Positions 35,701-41,972 of a DNA stretch of 41,972 nucleotides are shown here, in pieces (positions within the stretch are counted from its first letter, which is position 1; every line of letters starts with the position of its first letter). The notes below the pieces were generated by a model, which worked only from the letters and a program-made list of their open reading frames with translations, did not search any database and was not told where the DNA came from. The position numbers were made by a program, and so were the translations under genes. The stretch is from Bacteroidetes Order II. bacterium (GTDB taxonomy: Bacteria > Bacteroidota > Rhodothermia > Rhodothermales > UBA2364): the NCBI GenBank assembly GCA_016788705.1, contig JAEUSQ010000029.1, positions 1 through 41,972 on the forward strand, in the 5' to 3' direction.

Positions 35701-36104
35701 CCCACAAAACGCCGACAGGTTTCTTTAATCACTGCAAAGGCCTCGGGTAGGATCTGATCTAAGGTTATTTGCAAGGTATCTTGCCATTCCTTGTCTAATT
35801 TCTCGATTTCCTGATACAAGGCCATTCGGTCTTCCAAAGACAATTCTGCTACGGGAGCGCCATCGCCGCTACTATCCAGCATCCCGCGTAGGCGCAACTC
35901 AATGGCTTGTTTGTCGGCTTCAATCTCTTCAAGGGCCTTTCGGATGACGGATTTGAACCCGACGGTTTTGGCCCGCAATTCCTCATCGGTTAGGTTTTGG
36001 AGTGTATTATAGTGGTCGTTAATTTCGTCCACAAGGGGCCAAAGTTTCTTGAGTTCCCGTTCATTTGGCGAACCGCCAAAAACCTTTTGAATGAATTTTA
36101 ACAT
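32706..36104 (-). CDS. secA: Preprotein translocase ATPase SecA
   Basis: SecA drives preproteins through SecYEG using ATP. The 1132-residue product is longer than the E. coli protein (901) but normal for Bacteroidota. The first nucleotide-binding domain has Walker A MKTGEGKT (170-177) and the DEID box (279-282, IVDEIDSVLIDEART). The second has NMAGRGTDIKL and the LQLRGRSGRQGDPGES segment. The long scaffold and wing region is present. The C-terminus ends in KAQQMIQKGWSLVR with no cysteines, so the zinc-binding SecB-interaction tail is missing. The ATG is the first plausible start (MLKFIQKVFG). The neighbouring two lepB genes make this an export cluster. Confidence 0.98.
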   Translation of the reverse strand: MLKFIQKVFGGSPNERELKKLWPLVDEINDHYNTLQNLTDEELRAKTVGFKSVIRKALEEIEADKQAIELRLRGMLDSSGDGAPVAELSLEDRMALYQEIEKLDKEWQDTLQITLDQILPEAFAVIKETCRRFVGKEWMAGGTMIRWDMVPYDVQLLGGIVLHKGRIAEMKTGEGKTLVAVAPVYLNALSGRGVHLVTVNPYLAQRDMEWMRPIFEFHDLKVGCIDQSEPHSESRKAAYDADITYGTNNEFGFDYLRDNSFVVEPEHLMQRAHNFAIVDEIDSVLIDEARTPLIISGPVPQATEGQFAQYKPFVQKLVDAQVRLVARFVADAEKHLAANKTDEAGLALLRAHRGFPKNKALTKLKTESGVSPLLQKTEYFYLQDNAKRMPEVDEALYYAVDEKNHSLEMTEMGRKYVAQLANHDENFFVLPDVGEGIARIKAEIEVEIAAADKDWTDLEGEERDNVRREILRRAELNRQEKERQLYAEVSEKADRIHAINQLLRAYTYYEKDVEYIVEEDKILIVDEQTGRVLPGRRYSDGLHQAIEAKENVKVQAATQTYATITLQNYFRLYAKLAGMTGTAETESAEFFSIYKLEVNVIPTNRNITRKDLEDLVFRTKREKYNAVLDKIAEYQQRGQPVLVGTTSVEVSEMLSRLLTRKGIKHNVLNAKVDRAKAEALIVAEAGQRGAVTIATNMAGRGTDIKLAQGISNLGGLAILGTERHESRRIDLQLRGRSGRQGDPGESQFYVSLEDDLMRLFGHDRTAKVMDKMGMEEGEVITHPWVTKSIERAQTKVEQNHFSTRKRQLEFDDVLNAQRHVIYDRRMHALKGERLRGDVLQMLQDTCDEIARQYVPSKDFDGLRDEVLRQFALILELDAATFQSITEKALAQSVYKQAEAAYHAKRQLLAESFHHGVQQMIKNAVEPPEKIVVDFTDGLKILRVVVDVAQVLATGGQEVNDALERAAILSTIDDRWVEHLRELDDLKEGIYLRAYGQKDPLVEYKVEAFSLFSDLLNDLNKQALSIVFRSGLLVQERERAETIRKTSRLDSKRAKATQAKAESGFGVGADDVYKEGQAKEDPTVKQAPIVRNKEEKISRNDQVKVMNPTTGEVVEVKYKKAQQMIQKGWSLVR

Positions 36105-36315
36105 GTTGAATCTTTATCGAATGGTCATCGCCAGAGCGATTATTTTGAATACAGTCTTTTAAAATAAGAAAAATGAAACCAAATTTGGATTCAAATAAAG
36201 CCCATAAGACGTAATTTTAGCCGATACGTTCCATTCTTCCGGCGCGGCCTTCTGAAATAGACGGTTTTTTCATGTGTGGCAGGCGGGAGGCTCCACCGTT
36301 TAACCCCTAAAATTG

Positions 36316-37311
36316 ATGCAACAGGTATTGTTATACATGGTTCAACTGGTTGGGTTGGCTTGTCTCATTGGGGGGAGTATGGGGTGCGAACAATTTAATC
36401 AGCCGGTGACGCTCGATGCGTTGCCTTTGCCGAAGTTATTGATTATCAATAGTATTTTTTCTCCAGATACGTTTTGGGAAGTATCTGTCACTCTTCCGAA
36501 GGAGCGGTTTGAAGACGATACCGCCACGTCGTATTTTGCAGATGCTACCGTTCGGATTTTTGGGAATGACCAATTGGTAGAAACGCTTCCTTTTGTCGTA
36601 TCCTGTGCGTGTTATCGTTCTTCCTCCCAAAAACCGCAGCCCGGAGTGGGGTATCGTCTGGAAGTGTCCGCTTCGGGATATCCTACCGCAACAGCCTTTA
36701 GCCAACTTCCACAACGGTTGACGTTAGACCAAGAGACGGTTGTTATGAGCCACTCGACCGAACGGGGGCCACAAAATACCGTAAATCGGCGATTATCGGC
36801 TTTGGTCGCTATGACCTTTACCGATTCGCCTGTGGTGGGTGATCGGTATATGATTGCCATATCGCAGGAAACAGACACCGCATCGGGGAATCATACGTTT
36901 CCGACAGTGGTTACAGGTTATCGTTTTAAAACAACCAGTGAATGGTTGGCGACCTCTGGTGCGTTTAACGACGAACTATCCGGCGACGAAGACCGAAGGC
37001 GCATCGCGCCCTTTTTAGATACGGGGATGGAAGGGCAGCAAATCAAAATTCCTATTACATTTTCTGGTTATACCCTGCGATATCGGGAAGCCCAGACCAC
37101 CGATGGAGCCAAATTGTTTACCGACCGCATGAAATACCGGATAATGATTGCCCGTCTCTCCCCTGAGTTGTACTTGTATGAGCGCTCGGTGATAGACCAG
37201 CGGACGTTCTCGGATGTTCCTATCGTAGAACCTGTTCCAATATATTCCAATATAAGTGATGGAATTGGTGTCTTTGCTGGTTATGCTGGAACGTCTATCA
37301 CGGTTCAGTAG
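36316..37311 (+). CDS. DUF4249-type lipoprotein
   Basis: This is a 331-residue exported lipoprotein. The signal sequence ends in GGSMGC with the lipidated Cys at residue 24. The mature protein is beta-rich: an early SIFSPDTFWEVSVT segment, a middle GYRLEVSASGYPTATAFSQLP segment, and an end near GVFAGYAGTSITV. This layout resembles the DUF4249 family of Bacteroidota, which often sits beside TonB-dependent receptors; none is adjacent here. The function is unknown. The ATG at 36316 is preferred over the TTG at 36313. The 3' end overlaps the convergent DUF971 gene by 14 bases. Confidence 0.82.
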   Translation: MQQVLLYMVQLVGLACLIGGSMGCEQFNQPVTLDALPLPKLLIINSIFSPDTFWEVSVTLPKERFEDDTATSYFADATVRIFGNDQLVETLPFVVSCACYRSSSQKPQPGVGYRLEVSASGYPTATAFSQLPQRLTLDQETVVMSHSTERGPQNTVNRRLSALVAMTFTDSPVVGDRYMIAISQETDTASGNHTFPTVVTGYRFKTTSEWLATSGAFNDELSGDEDRRRIAPFLDTGMEGQQIKIPITFSGYTLRYREAQTTDGAKLFTDRMKYRIMIARLSPELYLYERSVIDQRTFSDVPIVEPVPIYSNISDGIGVFAGYAGTSITVQ

Positions 37312-37654
37312 CCGGAGGTATAAAACAGGCGTCGCAGGGGCAAGCCGTTCGTAATAAATCCCAGCGATACATGCCTGCATTGTGTCCATCTTCCCAAGTA
37401 ATCCGCATCGCGTGATGACCGATGGGTTCTACTTTTGAAATAGAATGAACTTGTAGTGCGGGCAACCGGAAGAGTATCACGTCAAACGAGTCACGCATGT
37501 TTTCGTGCCCGCCACGACATCCGGCACAAGGACACTCTCGCCGTAAGCCATCTAATGGGTAAACACTGCTATGGCCGTCTGTCCAGATAATTTCTAATAC
37601 TTGATCCGAAGTTTTAACTTTTACCGATCGGGGAGTGAATGTTGTCATATGCAT
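37298..37654 (-). CDS. DUF971 (GBBH-like) protein
   Basis: This 118-residue cytoplasmic protein is a single DUF971 domain, related to the N-terminal domain of gamma-butyrobetaine hydroxylase. Two cysteine groups, ECPCAGCRGG (about 40-49) and ACPCDACF (about 104-111), suggest metal or Fe-S binding. In other bacteria the domain is linked to iron-sulfur cluster assembly proteins. Either ATG at 37654 or 37648 could start it. The first directly abuts the TAG stop of the gene before it on this strand, so translation is likely coupled. The 3' end overlaps the convergent DUF4249 gene. Confidence 0.85.
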   Translation of the reverse strand: MHMTTFTPRSVKVKTSDQVLEIIWTDGHSSVYPLDGLRRECPCAGCRGGHENMRDSFDVILFRLPALQVHSISKVEPIGHHAMRITWEDGHNAGMYRWDLLRTACPCDACFIPPATEP

Positions 37655-39217
37655 CTATTTACGAACCTGAAACGTGCCTGTACGTACTGTGGGCCCTGCC
37701 TGAATACGGTATAGGTATAGTCCGGCAGGCCAATTTTGGGCGCGAATCGGCCATTCATGTGTACCCGAGGGCATATAGCCAGTTTGAAGTGTGCCGACTT
37801 CGCGGCCAAGTACATCAAAGATTGCCACACCAACGTGCTGCGCCTGATCAAGGGTCAGCCGCAGTTGTGCTTGTGTGGAAAAAGGATTGGGGAAGACCGA
37901 AATTTGACCAAACGATGATGGAACCTCCTGTTCATTGTCAACCAAATTGCTCTTTGGTCGGACAATGAAGACGCCCTGGTTGATGCAGTTTATGGTGATG
38001 GCATCATTTTTATGAAAAGCATACACATTCCAAGCGCCATCATAAACGGGGGAATCATTTTCCGGTACACAATCAAAATAACCTATTTCTTTGGGATTGT
38101 TTGGATCTATGACATCCAAAATTCTTAACCCTGCGGTATAATTTGCCTGATATAAATAACGGCCTTTTACATATTGATTGTGGTCAATGGCAGATGAAAA
38201 GCTAAAGTACTCCTTTGCGAGAACCGGCCGCAAGAGGTCTTCTACATTCATGATAATGGTTCGGGTGGCATTGCCCGTATAACCTCTCGATTCATCAAAC
38301 TCGTCGTCTATAAAAATATATCGGTGGTCTGGGGTGATCCAGCCTTGATGAACATATCCGACGTTCGGATACGTGGTGACAGAGAGGGATTTGGCGTTGG
38401 ATTTATCTGTAACATCAATGATATTGACAGCCGTTTCGGCATAAGCAAAACATAGCTCTCGTCCAGTATAGCGGGTATCCGGTCCATGGTAATGGATACA
38501 TTGGGCGTCATGGATGTACCCCGTTCCCGCCCCTCCGGTTCTGGGTTCCGAAAAACACCCCACAAACTGGGGTTGGAGTGGGTTTCGGATATCCACCATA
38601 TGCAAACCGCCTCCACAACTGGGGCTGGAACCATTCGTTCCTACCAGATAAGCAAATCCAGAAGTTTCATTGATCACAATGTCATGTACATTGGCGGCTC
38701 CGGTGTAATGTGCAGACGCGCTAAAGGTTACCGGTGGGCTTAGCACGCCAAGCAATTGATGCAAATCGAAAACCTGCATTCCATGTGGCCCTGCTGCATC
38801 TCCCACGATAAAGGCATAATGCTGATAGGTTTTGATTTCCCGCCAAATATTGGGTATCGTACCAGTGGGAATAGGCAACATACCCAAATAAACAGGCTTT
38901 TCCGGATTGGTAATCTCGATGAAAGAGGTCCCGTCAGACGTTCCTGCCAGCATAAACTCTCTTCCCGACCCAGGATCGGTCCAACCCCAACTACCAGACA
39001 ATTCGCCCTCCACAGTGCCATCTTTTACCTTTAGTCCCACTGCATGTCTAGGAAGATAAGCAAGTAGGTCTATATTTTTACATGGGTATCCAGAGGCAAA
39101 TTCGTTGTTACAGGAAACTTTTCCAAGAATCGGACTGGTAAGGCCCTGGGCGGGTAGGGTTTGGCGATGTGCGCCGAAGCACAAGAGAATAATGGCAATA
39201 AATCGGAATTTGTTCAT
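37655..39217 (-). CDS. Choice-of-anchor B / LVIVD-repeat protein with T9SS sorting tail
   Basis: This 520-residue exported protein has a signal peptide (1-23). Six or so LVIVD-type propeller repeats follow (for example AGTSDGTSFIEITNPEKPVYLG, VDIRNPLQPQFVGCF and RILDVIDPNNPKEIGYF). The body matches the choice-of-anchor B family, in which one body is paired with different C-terminal anchors. Here the anchor is a T9SS type A sorting domain (about 435-520, with VFPNPFSTQAQLRLT and GLYLYRIQ). It is therefore surface-bound or released cargo. The function is unknown. The gene is divergent from the antiporter and directly followed by the DUF971 gene. Confidence 0.88.
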   Translation of the reverse strand: MNKFRFIAIILLCFGAHRQTLPAQGLTSPILGKVSCNNEFASGYPCKNIDLLAYLPRHAVGLKVKDGTVEGELSGSWGWTDPGSGREFMLAGTSDGTSFIEITNPEKPVYLGMLPIPTGTIPNIWREIKTYQHYAFIVGDAAGPHGMQVFDLHQLLGVLSPPVTFSASAHYTGAANVHDIVINETSGFAYLVGTNGSSPSCGGGLHMVDIRNPLQPQFVGCFSEPRTGGAGTGYIHDAQCIHYHGPDTRYTGRELCFAYAETAVNIIDVTDKSNAKSLSVTTYPNVGYVHQGWITPDHRYIFIDDEFDESRGYTGNATRTIIMNVEDLLRPVLAKEYFSFSSAIDHNQYVKGRYLYQANYTAGLRILDVIDPNNPKEIGYFDCVPENDSPVYDGAWNVYAFHKNDAITINCINQGVFIVRPKSNLVDNEQEVPSSFGQISVFPNPFSTQAQLRLTLDQAQHVGVAIFDVLGREVGTLQTGYMPSGTHEWPIRAQNWPAGLYLYRIQAGPTVRTGTFQVRK

Positions 39218-39421
39218 AGCGGCAACGTGAATCGGGGATCGGTTTTGTTATTTTTGTATCAAACCCATAAACTACGGTGTTTCCAAAGAGGTTGCCAAAT
39301 TTTCTGGACATCCCCCTTGCTGTTTTGTTTTATAGCGGGCGGTACGCTAAAAACATTGCCTTAACGGAAGATGCTTTACCAGCAAATTTGACGTATCTTT
39401 CGCCAACCTCACGATGTTTCC

Positions 39422-41356
39422 ATGCCGATCAACCTCCAATACATTTTATCCTTTGTTGTATTGTGCTTTTCTGCACACTATATCGGAAAGTTGTTTTCGG
39501 CTTTCCGTTTGCCCTATATCACGGGTTATTTATTTGCCGGGGCTTTGGTAGGATCTTCGGGCTTGGGTCTGTTGCCCCACGAAGCGAATGCATCATTACT
39601 CTTTATCAATCAAGCGGCCTTAGGGTTGATTGCATTTATTGCAGGGAGCGAGCTTTATCTAAGAGAACTCCGAAAACAGGTCAAAACCATCGTTCTGATT
39701 GCGGCGGGCATCATCAGTGTGATGCTTTTGGTGGGAAGCCCGCTCATCTTTTTGCTCAGTCACTATATTCCTTTTACACAAGGTTTTGATGCCTCTTCCA
39801 AATGGGCTGTTGCTTTATTGGGGGCCACCATCTTGCTGGCTTTGTCGCCCCCATCAACCATTGCTGTGATAAAGGAAGTGCGTGCAAAAGGACCCTTTAC
39901 ACGGACGGCACTAAGTGTCACGGTGGTAATAGATGTGGCCATCGTTTTTTGTTTTGCCCTTAGTGTAAACTTTGTAGAACCGCTGTTGGATGCAAGTAAG
40001 GGTATTGATCTTCGGTTTATTTTATTGATTATACTGGACTTAATGCTTGCTCTGGGTGTTGGATATTTGACCGGATTTGTCTTGAAACAAGTCTTGTTAT
40101 TCCGAATTCCGAATGCCAGTAAAATGGCGCTCATTTTGTTCTTGGGCTATGCCATTTTTTGGATGTCGAAAACCATTAAGGGCTATACCATTGCTCAGGG
40201 ACCTTTCCCAATACATATTGAGCCGCTGTTGACGGCGATGATTGCGGGGATTTATGTGACCAACTTTACGGCGCACCGCGATTTATTTGAGGAATTGCTG
40301 CACGACCTCAGTGTGCCGGTCTATGTGGCATTTTTTACGCTAACGGGCTTGGTACTCGAAGCCTCCTTGCTTTGGGCCATGTTGCCTTTTGCAGCCCTAT
40401 TGTTCGTTACCCGTGCATTGAGCATTTACATAGGATCGAACCTTGGGGGGCGATTGGCCAACGCGCCGAAGCAGTTTAGCGCCTTGTCTTGGATGGCGTT
40501 TATCACGCAAGCAGGCATTGCCCTGGGGCTTTCGGCAGAAGCCGCCATGCACTTCCCTAGATTGGGCATTGCTTTCCAAACCCTGATTGTCTCGGTGATT
40601 TTGCTGAATGAAATTTTTGGCCCACTTTTCCTTAAAAATGTACTTCGGATGGTGGGCGAGGCCAACGAACCTTCGGATGTGAAGGAAAAGCCCACCCAAA
40701 GACGGGCCGCTATTCTGGGGATTGATGGGCAATCTATCACGTTGGCGCGGCAGTTGGTACAAAGTGGATGGCAAGTTGTGATGTGCGATGCCGATTCGGT
40801 TCGGGTGCAATTGGTGTCGGGAAAATCCATCCAACCCGGGATCGAAGCGCAGCACATGTCTTTTTTAAGCAAACAGGCCATCGAGCGGCTTCTTTCCAAA
40901 GCCCCAGATGCCTTTGTGGTGATGTTAGAGACCGACCGAGAGAACTTACGGGCTTGCAAATGGGTGCGCGAAGAATCTGAACTCCGGCTCATTGTCCGCC
41001 TACACTCTGCTTCGGTGGCAGAACAATTCCGCTCGCTCAATGTATTTGTTTTGGATCAGACCTCGGCCATGGTAAACCTTATCCAACAAGCAGTCGTGGC
41101 CCCTCAGTCCACCGCCTTGCTCATGCACGAAGACACACAGCGGCAAATCCGGCAAATAAAAGTAACCAATACCAATATAGACAATACCTTGGTAAGGGAT
41201 TTGCGCCTCCCAGCAGATGTGCTGTTGCTGGATGTGATCCGTGAGGAGGCCGTGATGGTTCCCAATGGCTACACCCGCATCCGCGTCGGAGATGAAATGA
41301 CGGTTATTGGCCATCCAGAAGACTTGGATTTGGTGACGATGCGGCTGGGGTATTGA
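39422..41356 (+). CDS. CPA2-family cation/proton antiporter with RCK (TrkA) domains
   Basis: This 644-residue membrane protein has about 12 membrane helices in the first 410 residues, with the Na+/H+ exchanger fold (GYLFAGALVG near 35-44, SPPSTIAVIKE at 142-152, and a membrane Asp171 in TVVIDVAIV). A TrkA-N/RCK nucleotide-binding domain follows (about 427-545, AAILGIDGQSITLARQL). The end is a TrkA-C domain (about 565-644, LPADVLLLDVIREEAVMVPNGY). This is the KefB/GerN-type plan for exporting K+ or Na+ in exchange for protons. The residue before the ion-site Asp is Ile rather than Asn, Gln or Asp, so ion choice is uncertain. It is transcribed alone. Confidence 0.92.
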   Translation: MPINLQYILSFVVLCFSAHYIGKLFSAFRLPYITGYLFAGALVGSSGLGLLPHEANASLLFINQAALGLIAFIAGSELYLRELRKQVKTIVLIAAGIISVMLLVGSPLIFLLSHYIPFTQGFDASSKWAVALLGATILLALSPPSTIAVIKEVRAKGPFTRTALSVTVVIDVAIVFCFALSVNFVEPLLDASKGIDLRFILLIILDLMLALGVGYLTGFVLKQVLLFRIPNASKMALILFLGYAIFWMSKTIKGYTIAQGPFPIHIEPLLTAMIAGIYVTNFTAHRDLFEELLHDLSVPVYVAFFTLTGLVLEASLLWAMLPFAALLFVTRALSIYIGSNLGGRLANAPKQFSALSWMAFITQAGIALGLSAEAAMHFPRLGIAFQTLIVSVILLNEIFGPLFLKNVLRMVGEANEPSDVKEKPTQRRAAILGIDGQSITLARQLVQSGWQVVMCDADSVRVQLVSGKSIQPGIEAQHMSFLSKQAIERLLSKAPDAFVVMLETDRENLRACKWVREESELRLIVRLHSASVAEQFRSLNVFVLDQTSAMVNLIQQAVVAPQSTALLMHEDTQRQIRQIKVTNTNIDNTLVRDLRLPADVLLLDVIREEAVMVPNGYTRIRVGDEMTVIGHPEDLDLVTMRLGY

Positions 41357-41449
41357 TCGCTTTTGGTTTATCTGGATGACTTGTCCATATGCCTGCATTG
41401 GTATAAATTGGACACAAAATCACAAATTGTTCCCCATTTGCCGTTTTGT

Positions 41450-41626
41450 TTATGCGCCCAAACCCTGGAATCTTTCTTCACCCAAAAGCCGTGCTTTATT
41501 CTTTTCCCACCATGTTGCGTTAATTTCTTCGCTAAGTGCTTCAAAATCATCGCTAAGCTCCGCTTTTTGCACCAAAGAATTGAAACGATACATTTTAAGC
41601 ATTTCGATGACTTCGCTTTTATCCAT
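41450..41626 (-). CDS. Small acidic protein, possible antitoxin-like
   Basis: This is a 58-residue frame starting at ATG 41624-41626 (MDKSEVIEMLKMYRF); a TTG further up would add nine residues. The product is helical and acidic in the middle (ELSDDFEALSEEIN) and ends with a Trp-Trp and a basic stretch (WWEKNKARLLGEERF). Size and composition resemble small antitoxins or addiction-module subunits, but I see no known motif and no toxin partner. It lies 64 bases from the IS630-like transposase start and 93 from the antiporter stop. It could be a chance frame, but its amino-acid make-up is protein-like. Confidence 0.45.
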   Translation of the reverse strand: MDKSEVIEMLKMYRFNSLVQKAELSDDFEALSEEINATWWEKNKARLLGEERFQGLGA

Positions 41627-41690
41627 GATGTTTTTGTCTAAGTACGGGGACAAAAATAATTGACTACTATTTTAATACCCCTAAAAATAC

Positions 41691-41972
41691 ATGGGTAGAA
41701 AATTAGAGATCAATTTAAGCGCAAAACAGCGTGCAGAACTGGAACATGGCTATCGAAATGGCAAGAGCCACGCATTTCGTCAGCGTTGCCAGATGGTTTT
41801 GTTAAAATCGGAAAGTCGTTTTAGCAAAGACATCGCAGCGATGGTAGGGATTGAAAGCCAAACCCAGATTAATGCATGGGTTCGGCGTTACAAAGAAGGT
41901 TACGAAACGGAAGGTCTTCAGGTTTTGCATAACAAGGCGGGTCAGGGCCGGAAGCCCAAATTAGACGTGGTT
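41691..41972 (+). CDS. 5' end of an IS630-like transposase (cut by window edge)
   Basis: An ATG opens a frame that runs off the window after 94 codons. The segment FRQRCQMVLLKSESRFSKDI, followed by an AAMVG-containing helix-turn-helix with AWVRRYKEG and then NKAGQGRKPKL, is the N-terminal DNA-binding part of IS630/Tc1-mariner transposases. The DDE catalytic core lies beyond the window, so it cannot be said if the copy is intact. The left terminal repeat should lie just upstream (41640-41690), but its partner is outside the window. Confidence 0.85.
   Translation, partial: MGRKLEINLSAKQRAELEHGYRNGKSHAFRQRCQMVLLKSESRFSKDIAAMVGIESQTQINAWVRRYKEGYETEGLQVLHNKAGQGRKPKLDVV

Overview
The window looks like chromosome from a member of the Bacteroidota/Rhodothermota side of the FCB group, possibly a Rhodothermia-like lineage. 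The evidence is two secreted proteins with type IX secretion (T9SS) sorting tails around a 'PNPF' motif, a TonB-dependent receptor with a carboxypeptidase-regulatory-like N-terminus, a DUF4249 lipoprotein, DUF6702-like and DUF547 proteins, long (about 345 aa) signal peptidases I, a 1132-aa SecA with no C-terminal zinc motif, and mostly absent Shine-Dalgarno sequences. This placement is inferred from gene families, not from a marker-gene comparison. Most genes are housekeeping or envelope genes. Insertion-sequence pieces sit at both edges: the 3' end of an IS66-like transposase on the left and the 5' end of an IS630-like transposase on the right.

Layout. Positions 1-2.8 kb hold the transposase end and an orphan ccmF (-). 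Positions 2.9-4.6 kb hold rny (RNase Y, -). Positions 4.7-5.05 kb hold no gene but contain a dense set of RNA-like inverted repeats. Positions 5.2-10.7 kb hold a minus-strand run: pgsA, a PEGA-domain kinase-like protein that has lost its catalytic residues, pyrE, cinA and a DUF6702-like secreted protein. dnaK (+) stands alone at 11-12.9 kb with a strong terminator. Positions 13-16.2 kb hold a TonB-dependent receptor, a candidate operator/promoter in front of it, and an AT-rich membrane protein of unknown function. A tandem universal stress protein follows (16.4-17.3 kb, -).

Positions 17.7-25.5 kb hold a plus-strand run. Its first three genes are tightly packed: an outer-membrane protein joining a zinc-metallopeptidase-like domain, a TolB-like propeller and an Omp85-like barrel; a BamB-like lipoprotein; and a PEGA-like membrane protein. 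YqeY, a secreted esterase, a dihydrofolate-reductase-family protein and a DUF547 protein follow. Positions 25.5-26.9 kb hold an FHA-domain protein and an NlpC/P60 hydrolase (-). Positions 27.2-30.4 kb hold a T9SS-tailed subtilase followed 10 nt later by a PaaK-like adenylate-forming enzyme (+). Positions 30.4-36.1 kb form a protein-export block: secA and two divergent lepB genes (-). Positions 36.3-41.4 kb hold a DUF4249 lipoprotein, a DUF971 protein directly abutting a T9SS-tailed LVIVD-repeat protein, and a CPA2 cation/proton antiporter with an RCK domain. A small acidic protein gene and the IS630 transposase start close the window.

The main themes are envelope biogenesis and export (SecA, two LepBs, Omp85/BamB-like proteins, T9SS cargo, lipid synthesis). 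I found no CRISPR array, rRNA, tRNA or defence island. The best candidates for undescribed biology are the pseudokinase-PEGA protein in the lipid/pyrimidine operon, the structured non-coding region upstream of rny, and the metallopeptidase-propeller-Omp85 operon.
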